A stretch of 64,000 bases of DNA from JBBRGK01 sp036741355 (GTDB lineage: Bacteria > Chloroflexota > Dehalococcoidia > CAUJGQ01), in contig DAINSK010000006.1 in assembly GCA_036741355.1 (NCBI GenBank), positions 45,698 to 109,697 of the forward strand, read 5' to 3'. Positions 59,337 to 64,000 of the stretch are shown one piece after another (the first letter of the stretch is position 1; every line of letters begins with the position of its first letter). The notes under the pieces are model-generated. The model worked only from the letters and a program-made list of their open reading frames with translations. It was not told the DNA's origin and made no database searches. Position numbers and translations under genes: made by a program.

Positions 59337-59536
59337 GTGCCCTCACCCCCGGCCTCTTCCCTTACCCCTACGCCTAACGGGGGGTACTGAAACGAGGGAA
59401 GGGGAGCTTGTAGTCGGTTGTTGCTGGAGCTGTTGGTCCACGTGCGGGAGCGCACGGTCCGACGCTGCACCCCTGCCCGAACCCAGCAACCCTAGATCGC
59501 CCCTCTCCGTTTCGGAGAGGGGAAGGGGGTGAGGTC
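59337..59536 (+). repeat. Two-hairpin mosaic repeat, copy d, with a 28-bp unit in its left loop
   Basis: The left hairpin (CCTCTTCCCT with AGGGAAGGGGAGCTTG) has its loop occupied by a complete 28-bp unit at 59363-59390. The spacer contains TGGTCCACGTGCGGGAGC, shared with copy e. The right hairpin is GATCGCCCCTCTCC-gttt-cGGAGAGGGG, ending in GGGGGTGAGG. No gene is seen in the gap. Confidence 0.75.
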
Positions 59537-59565
59537 GCCGCCACGGCTGCCTGCGGCGCAGCCGC

Positions 59566-60231
59566 CTACCCCCGCCACGGCGCTTCCACCGTGTACTTCG
59601 ATTGGCGGGGCTCCGCGGGCGCGTAGGCCCGCTGCGGCGTCACCTTCGCCCGTACTACTGCCAGGTAGCCGCGAAACTCGGCTGCCTTATCAAACGCCAG
59701 GTCGCGGTACCGCAGCCATGTGTCCGGCCCCGTGACATTGATCTGTCCCGCCGTTCGAAAGCTGTATTCCTGGGCCGCAAAGTGAACGGTGCCGGCGATT
59801 ATCGCTTCGTCGTCGGCGGGATCGACCGTACATTGGCTGCCCGTCACGGTGTGCCGTTGTTGCGTATAGAGGTTGACGTTCAGGGGGCCGGCCGTACCGG
59901 GGGCACCATCCAGGAACAAGGTCAGCGTGTTACCGAACTGCTGGAACTGCACGTATGCCGGCGGCCACTGCCCCGTGGGGTATTCGACCGTTACCACCCG
60001 AACCAGGTTCACGATGCCGGTCACGTCGATCGTCCGCTGCCCTACGGCCAGCGAGAGCGACGTGACCAGCACTTCCAGCGGCTTCCACAGTTGGTACTCG
60101 GCGACGGCGTGCAGCACGTGGCGCTGCAGGTCGGCGTCGGACCAGATGGTGGCTCCGCCCGACGGGGGAGGGTTTGGGTCTTCCAGGTCCTGGCGGGCCT
60201 TGGTGACGTAGTCGGTGATTGAGGTTGCCAT
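59566..60231 (-). CDS. Head-tail adaptor-like structural protein
   Basis: 221 residues. It begins TSITDYVTKARQDLEDPNPP, then TIWSDADLQRHVLHAVAEYQ, the helical start typical of phage adaptor/connector proteins that join portal and tail. The centre is beta-rich and the C-terminus has an amphipathic helix (YRDLAFDKAAEFRGYLAVVRAK). It lies downstream of capsid and LamG genes, as expected for a connector, although no portal gene is in the window. Confidence 0.65.
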   Translation of the reverse strand: MATSITDYVTKARQDLEDPNPPPSGGATIWSDADLQRHVLHAVAEYQLWKPLEVLVTSLSLAVGQRTIDVTGIVNLVRVVTVEYPTGQWPPAYVQFQQFGNTLTLFLDGAPGTAGPLNVNLYTQQRHTVTGSQCTVDPADDEAIIAGTVHFAAQEYSFRTAGQINVTGPDTWLRYRDLAFDKAAEFRGYLAVVRAKVTPQRAYAPAEPRQSKYTVEAPWRG

Positions 60232-60244
60232 GGTGCCCTTCTCC

Positions 60245-60272
60245 TACCCCAACGCCTAATGGGGGGTACTGG
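60245..60272 (+). repeat. 28-bp palindromic repeat, single copy
   Basis: TACCCC/GGGGTA stem intact; the loop differs by two bases (AACGCCTAATGG). It sits between the adaptor start and the LamG stop, right before a larger inverted repeat. Confidence 0.85.
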
Positions 60273-60283
60273 TGCTAGTTCCA

Positions 60284-60327
60284 GTACCCGGCTGCGCGCT
60301 TGGGGCCGGTAGCGCGCAGCCGGGTAC
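60284..60327. repeat. 17-bp perfect inverted repeat in the LamG-adaptor gap
   Basis: GTACCCGGCTGCGCGCT (60284-60300) and AGCGCGCAGCCGGGTAC (60311-60327) are exact reverse complements around a 10-base loop. The core GGCTGCGCGC recurs at 61539, 61737 and 61851, and inverted at 56436. It may terminate the LamG transcript on the minus strand. Confidence 0.8.
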
Positions 60328-60335
60328 CCGCGCCG

Positions 60336-61097
60336 TCATGGGTGGACGTCAGAGACGAAGCGCGCGGCCGCGCCGCCGACGAGGGTGCCTGGTGTGCCGT
60401 TGGCGGAGGTGTCAGCGACCTGGGCGCCGCCGCCTTCGGCGAATAGCCATTCGGCCAGGGGGCCGGCCGGGGCCACGCCGCTCTGGTAGAGTGCCGTGAT
60501 TTCTGCGGCCGAAAGCTGGCGGCCGTAGACGCGCGGCTCGCCGAGCTCGCCGTTGAGCCACCACGTTCCCCAACCGCTGTTGTAGTAGTTGCCGAGGGTG
60601 AAGTTCATCGTGCTAGCGGTCGGCGCCGCGAAGGGAGACGTGGCTTGCGCGTCGAGCGCGCCGTTCACGTAGAGCTTCACGCCGCCCACCCCGGCCGTGC
60701 CGTCCCACGTCGCCGCGAGGTGATACCAGCGGCCGGTGGTGAAAACCGTAGTGCTGTTAGCGGTGGCTCGGGTGCCGGCGTCGTTCGTGAGGTCGAAGTA
60801 GACGAGGTTGCCGGATGTCCCGAACAGCGTGAGGGTGAAGGGTGAGGGGCCGCCGAGGCCCTGTCCGCGTCCCATGATGTGCTGGTTCGTGCCGATGCCG
60901 AGGAATTTGACCCAACAGGCTAGTGAAAGGGAGCCGGCGGGCATGATGGCTGGTGCAGTGCCCATCTGTATGGCGCCGCTGGCTCCGTCGAAGAGGAGCG
61001 AAAACTGGCCGTCGTCGACGTCGCCGCCCAGGGGTACGACCAGGCGGCGTGCCGCGGGCGGTGCGGTGCGGACGGGGGTTTTGAGTTGGACGGACAT
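60336..61097 (-). CDS. LamG/concanavalin-fold structural protein
   Basis: 253 residues. Laminin-G-like domain at ~45-215: FSLLFDGASGAIQM, LSLACWVKFLG, GRWYHLAATWDGT, VKLYVNGALDAQAT, GELGEPRVYGRQLSAAEITALY. Such domains bind glycans and occur in phage tail fibres or decoration proteins as well as secreted host proteins. There is no signal peptide, so a virion location with sugar-binding function is likely. One base separates its start from the upstream gene's stop. Confidence 0.85.
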   Translation of the reverse strand: MSVQLKTPVRTAPPAARRLVVPLGGDVDDGQFSLLFDGASGAIQMGTAPAIMPAGSLSLACWVKFLGIGTNQHIMGRGQGLGGPSPFTLTLFGTSGNLVYFDLTNDAGTRATANSTTVFTTGRWYHLAATWDGTAGVGGVKLYVNGALDAQATSPFAAPTASTMNFTLGNYYNSGWGTWWLNGELGEPRVYGRQLSAAEITALYQSGVAPAGPLAEWLFAEGGGAQVADTSANGTPGTLVGGAAARFVSDVHP

Positions 61098-61098
61098 T

Positions 61099-61506
61099 CT
61101 ACCTCCAGCTCAGGTAGATGGAGACGGTCGGGGTCGTACCGCCGGTGAGCGTCTCGACCAGGCACAGGACGTCGTCACCGTCGGTGACCAGGTCGAAGCA
61201 GAGGTCGAAGTTTGGCGTTGGGGCCAGCGACTGAAGCGCGGCGGTGCCGGCGTGGCCTGTGCTGCCGCCTGAGCGCAGGTAAGGACGGATGGTGCAGCCG
61301 GTTGGGCTGCCGCTCGATTCGACGAAGACGCGGCAGCGGGTGCGGTTACCGGGGTTCGGCGCCCATTTACTGTCGTTGGCCGCGGGCTTGGTGGTGCCGT
61401 CTGCCGTGGCGATCGCTGAGCGGTGCAGCGCCGCCGCCAGCGGATCGGCGCGGGGGTCTTCCTGCGTAATGAAGTTGCCGGTGAGGGCGTCGAACTCTTG
61501 TGGCAT
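61099..61506 (-). CDS. Small structural protein of the capsid island
   Basis: 135 residues, beta-rich, with PGNRTRCRVFVESSG, CTIRPYLRSGG and NFDLCFDLVTDGDDVLCLVET. No signal peptide and no family recognised. The position after the capsid gene and before LamG suggests a head-decoration, neck or fibre-attachment role. It is co-transcribed with the LamG gene. Confidence 0.6.
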   Translation of the reverse strand: MPQEFDALTGNFITQEDPRADPLAAALHRSAIATADGTTKPAANDSKWAPNPGNRTRCRVFVESSGSPTGCTIRPYLRSGGSTGHAGTAALQSLAPTPNFDLCFDLVTDGDDVLCLVETLTGGTTPTVSIYLSWR

Positions 61507-61553
61507 GGATGTCGCTCCTTTCCGTCGCAGGACCTAACCCGGCTGCGCGCCCC

Positions 61554-61731
61554 CGCGTGCCCTCACCCCCGGCCCCTCTCCCAATACTGGGCGAGGGGAG
61601 CTTGAACACGAGGGTGGTCTGCAGCTACTGGTCCACGTGCGGGAGCACACGGCCCGACGCTGCACCCATGCTCGTACACGGCACCCCGGGATCGTCCCTT
61701 CCCGCAGCGGGAAGGGACAGGAGGGTTAGGC
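61554..61731 (+). repeat. Two-hairpin mosaic repeat, copy e, in the gap 61507-61869
   Basis: Left hairpin CCCCTCTCCCAATACT with GGGCGAGGGGAGCTTG; spacer with TGGTCCACGTGCGGGAGC as in copy d; right hairpin GATCGTCCCTTCCCG-ca-GCGGGAAGGGAC ending GGAGGGTTAGG. An extra right-hand hairpin alone (GATCGCCCCTCTCCATCGA with its inverse) follows at 61785-61826. No gene is seen in this gap. Confidence 0.75.
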
Positions 61732-61869
61732 CCGGCTGCGCGCCGACGCTGCCCCCCAGCCCGCATCCTGCAACCCTGGATCGCCCCTCTCCATCGAAGT
61801 CGATGGAGAGGGGACGGGGGTGAGGTTCCCCGGACCACGACTGCCGGCTGCGCGCCCCACTGCCCGAGA

Positions 61870-62760
61870 TTACGGCGTCACACCGATCAGCCGGCCAGCA
61901 CAGAGGGTGCCGAACATTGCGAGGCTCGTGTACCACTTCACGCGCCAGCGGATCGCGTCTTTCGTCTCCAGTTCGCCGATACGGTCGACGGTCATGCCGC
62001 CTCCGCCCTGAAGGCCGCAGATGCGGCCTTCTCCGAACTGCAGCGCGTAGACCGTGGTCGCGACGTTGCTACTGCCCTGGGACTGGGACTCCGAGATGTA
62101 GTCCGACACGCCGACCGCCACGCCGTTATAGCGCTCCTGCCAAAGGCCGAAGGCGTTGACGTCGCCCTCGATGAAGGCTCCCGCCGCGCGTACGAGCTGG
62201 GTGAGTTGCCGGCGACTGCGACGCGACATGAGCAGCATGTCCGGCTTACCGGGACGAACGGTGTCAACCAGTTGGTCCATCAACGCCAGCGTTAGGGTGT
62301 TGCCGTTGGTGCCGGCGCTGATCGTCTGCGATCCAGGCGCCGCGGCGATGAGCGGGTCGAGTCCGGCGAACGTATTCGACGCGCCCGTGCCGGTGACGAA
62401 CGTCGATTCCCAGGTCTGGCGAACCGCTTTGGCCTTCAGCTCCAGCACGACCGCCTCGATGTCCTGGACGTTGGAACGCGTCTGCCGAATGTAGTTGTCC
62501 ACGTCGGCGTCTCCGCCCAGGATCGCGAGCGTCGCCTGCAGCTGGGTGAAGGTGGGCGTCGACTCTACCCAGGTGTCGCCCACCGCAAAAAATCCGGCCG
62601 TGGCGAGCGAGTTTTCCTGGTTATAGACGAGTGCGTTGCCGACGATATCGATGAATGGCAGAACCTGCAAAACGGGCGATTCCTTGACGATCGTCTCAAC
62701 CACTCCCTGCAACACGATGTTGTTCGAGAGCTTTGCTGCTTCAGTCAACGTGAGTGCCAT
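61870..62760 (-). CDS. Major capsid-like protein
   Basis: 296 residues from the ATG at 62760 (AAAGGGAATTGCAA upstream); the longer frame is rejected. The N-terminal helix (ALTLTEAAKLSNNIVLQGVVE) and the pattern that follows (VLPFIDIVGNALVYNQENS, DADVDNYIRQTRSNVQDIEAV, MLLMSRRSRRQLTQLVRA, YALQFGEGRICGLQ, RWRVKWYTSLAMF) are those of HK97-fold major capsid proteins. It follows a scaffold-like gene, the classical order. No protease gene is visible. Confidence 0.75.
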   Translation of the reverse strand: MALTLTEAAKLSNNIVLQGVVETIVKESPVLQVLPFIDIVGNALVYNQENSLATAGFFAVGDTWVESTPTFTQLQATLAILGGDADVDNYIRQTRSNVQDIEAVVLELKAKAVRQTWESTFVTGTGASNTFAGLDPLIAAAPGSQTISAGTNGNTLTLALMDQLVDTVRPGKPDMLLMSRRSRRQLTQLVRAAGAFIEGDVNAFGLWQERYNGVAVGVSDYISESQSQGSSNVATTVYALQFGEGRICGLQGGGGMTVDRIGELETKDAIRWRVKWYTSLAMFGTLCAGRLIGVTP

Positions 62761-62787
62761 TTGCAATTCCCTTTCATCTGAAAGTCT

Positions 62788-62815
62788 CTCCCATAAACCT
62801 AACGGTGGGAGCCGG
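62788..62815 (+). repeat. Diverged 28-bp palindromic repeat
   Basis: Same length, with loop core CCTAACGG conserved, but the stem is CTCCCA/TGGGAG instead of TACCCC/GGGGTA: three base pairs changed on both sides, pairing preserved. It lies 28 bases upstream of the capsid gene start. Confidence 0.7.
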
Positions 62816-62998
62816 CCGACGGTCATCGGGGGCTCGCCCCCGTTCACGCCAGCAGAGCTGGTCTAATTCATGCCCCTGGAGCAAAGCTTCAGTGTTGCTA
62901 TTCCTGCTCTTGCCTGGCTAACGCCACACCCCGCCCACTGCTTTCTTGTTTGCTAGCCAATTCGCGCTGGCCGGGGGGTTCTCCAACCAGTACAGCCC

Positions 62999-63078
62999 CG
63001 TCTTCAAGCTCCCCTTCCCTGGTTCCAGTACCCCCCGTTAGGCGTAGGGGTAAGGGAAGGAGCCGGGGGTTGGGTTCT
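62999..63078 (-). repeat. Left half of the two-hairpin repeat (minus orientation) with a 28-bp unit inside
   Basis: Read on the minus strand: CCAACCCCCGGCTCCTTCCC, then a complete 28-bp unit (63026-63053), then AGGGAAGGGGAGCTTG. This is the same arrangement as copy d. The right-hand hairpin is missing. It occupies the 333-base gap between the scaffold and capsid genes, where I see no gene. Confidence 0.7.
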
Positions 63079-63093
63079 CGACAGCCTCGGCCC

Positions 63094-63636
63094 TCAGGCC
63101 GATGCCCGGGCTGTCCCAAAAATCAACTTCTCCCGGGCGGTCATGGCCGAGGTGTCCGGCGGCGTGCGGCCGGGGGCGCCTCCGGACACGCGGGGAGGCG
63201 GCGCCGTGGTCGTGGCCCCGGGAACACCGGCTCCGCCGCTCGTCAGTACCTTGTCGCGGATGTAGTTCACGACGGCGCGGGCCCTGTCGATCGCCGCGTC
63301 TACTTGTTCGACGGTCTGGCCCTCTATCAGATCGGGCGGCAGCGTCGGATCGCCGTCCAGTCGCGATTGGCGGTACGCCGCGACCGCGAGTCCGTGTTGC
63401 GCCGTGGCCGCCTCCGCCGCCTTGCGGTGCTGCTGGGCGAGTTGCTGCGCCTCCTGCACCTGGCGGTTGGCGCCTTCCAGCGCCAGGCTCAGTTCGGCGT
63501 TTACACGCTCGAGGTCGCCCGCATCGGACTGGTGCGCGGCCACCGAATCGACGAACGCCTGGAACTGCTGCTTGAAGGCCAGCGGATCGGAGTCTATGAG
63601 CCCGTAATCGGGCGGGCTGAAACCGGAGATGTCCAT
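63094..63636 (-). CDS. Scaffold-like coiled-coil protein
   Basis: 180 residues. An N-terminal region (FSPPDYGLIDSDPLAFKQQF) leads into a long coiled coil (~45-95: VNAELSLALEGANRQVQEA, QQLAQQHRKAAEAATA), a helical hairpin, then a disordered Pro/Gly tail ending SAMTAREKLIFGTARA. The short conserved-looking tail resembles the capsid-binding C-terminus of scaffold proteins. Directly upstream of the capsid gene, as expected. It is the first visible gene of the island. Confidence 0.65.
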   Translation of the reverse strand: MDISGFSPPDYGLIDSDPLAFKQQFQAFVDSVAAHQSDAGDLERVNAELSLALEGANRQVQEAQQLAQQHRKAAEAATAQHGLAVAAYRQSRLDGDPTLPPDLIEGQTVEQVDAAIDRARAVVNYIRDKVLTSGGAGVPGATTTAPPPRVSGGAPGRTPPDTSAMTAREKLIFGTARASA

Positions 63637-63664
63637 AAGCGTTCTCCTTCGTTCATTTCAAGTC

Positions 63665-63692
63665 TGCCCCTACGCCTAACGGGGGGCACTGG
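63665..63692 (+). repeat. 28-bp palindromic repeat, single copy with a compensatory stem change
   Basis: The stem reads TGCCCC/GGGGCA: the A-T pair at position 2 is replaced by G-C on both arms. It lies 29 bases upstream of the scaffold gene. The rest of the 290-base gap up to 63926 shows no gene, and its AT-rich right part probably holds the promoter of the next plus-strand gene. Confidence 0.85.
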
Positions 63693-63926
63693 TCCGACGG
63701 TTGTCCCTGTCCAGCTTGGCCAGCACGTTCCCTGCGTCGTAGCCAGGGTCCCCTTCCATCCCCGGCAGAGTCAAACATATGTTCTATTGTGTCAAACGGC
63801 GATGCGCGTCCCGAAACCAAATAACTAGACATAACCTTCGACCAGAGGCTATGAGTGCACTATCTATTATGTAGTAGTCGTCGTATCCTGCTGACGAGGA
63901 AATTACTTTCTATAGGTGGGAGCTAT

Positions 63927-64000
63927 ATGTTCAAGCTAGGTAGCCGGACCAGGCGGGCGGCATTCGTAGGAATCGCCGCATGTGCAGTGCTCCTTGCCGC
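63927..64000 (+). CDS. Start of a secreted or membrane protein (partial)
   Basis: An ATG preceded by AGGTGGGAG at about 4-base spacing opens a frame running off the window. The first 24 residues have a basic n-region (MFKLGSRTRRAAF) and a hydrophobic core (VGIAACAVLLA), a typical export signal. It is divergent from the scaffold gene, so it likely belongs to the host chromosome. Confidence 0.65.
   Translation, partial: MFKLGSRTRRAAFVGIAACAVLLA

Noticed and set aside
63094..63636. Encapsulin-type nanocompartment explanation for the island
   Set aside because: A coiled-coil scaffold, adaptor and tail-like genes accompany the capsid gene, which fits a phage-derived particle better than an encapsulin with cargo enzyme.

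Overview
The window looks like a chromosome segment of a GC-rich, Gram-positive-type (monoderm) bacterium, most likely a member of Chloroflexota (Dehalococcoidia/Thermomicrobia-like lineages). The reasons are the complete Tad/Flp pilus machine without an outer-membrane secretin, the Tat-type lipoprotein signals on solute-binding proteins (twin Arg, lipobox Cys, then Ser/Asn/Lys and Ala-rich linkers), and the many GC-rich palindromic intergenic repeats. The taxonomic placement is inference; no rRNA or tRNA gene was seen. A 100-N scaffold gap at 56320-56419 shows this is a draft assembly.

Layout. 1-6 kb: a frameshifted polytopic membrane protein, a PduO-type cobalamin adenosyltransferase, and a GH26 glycosidase divergent from a cellulose-synthase-like GT2 with a C-terminal PilZ domain. 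6-20 kb: a Tad pilus locus (AAA+ ATPase, prepilin peptidase, ICMT-type methyltransferase, Flp pilin with a structured leader, TadE, CpaB, CpaE, CpaF, TadB, TadC, TadG, M23 peptidase). 20-23 kb: TenA, a VapBC pair whose toxin has an internal deletion, and a CaiB-type CoA-transferase. 23-31 kb: two tandem Opp/Dpp-type importer triplets (binding protein, permease B, permease C), neither with ATPase genes. 31-35 kb: an asymmetric heterodimeric ABC exporter behind a promoter-plus-terminator leader. 35-40 kb: an MBL hydrolase with a DinB-like protein, a D-aminoacylase-type amidohydrolase, a two-domain cupredoxin-like protein, and a broken Uma2 gene. 40-49 kb: an eight-gene minus-strand run (DJ-1-like, ThDP enzyme, two SnoaL-like, PfpI, VOC, GlgX, and an AGE-epimerase/STAS fusion). 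50-54 kb: a PAS/GAF/GGDEF/EAL protein and an SDR. 54.6-63.6 kb: a minus-strand capsid/tail-like gene island with scaffold, major capsid, adaptor, LamG, tail-like, metzincin and lysin-like proteins. Its gaps are filled with palindromic repeats. The last 74 bases start a secreted protein on the plus strand.

How the parts fit. Cyclic-di-GMP is a plausible common thread: a GGDEF/EAL sensor and a PilZ-controlled polysaccharide synthase lie in the same 64 kb as surface pili. The pilus locus and the adjacent peptidoglycan hydrolase suggest a surface-attachment function. The importers, CoA-transferase, ThDP enzyme, DJ-1 and SnoaL genes suggest an organic-acid or peptide scavenging heterotroph. At least five genes are broken by frameshifts or internal deletions, so the accessory regions appear to be decaying.

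Most unusual items: the capsid island with no packaging genes in view and a 28-bp palindromic repeat whose stem covaries; a two-hairpin mosaic repeat family; a putative attenuator RNA before the ABC exporter; a three-way-junction leader before the Flp pilin; an ICMT-type methyltransferase beside a prepilin peptidase that lacks a methylation domain; and an AGE-STAS fusion.
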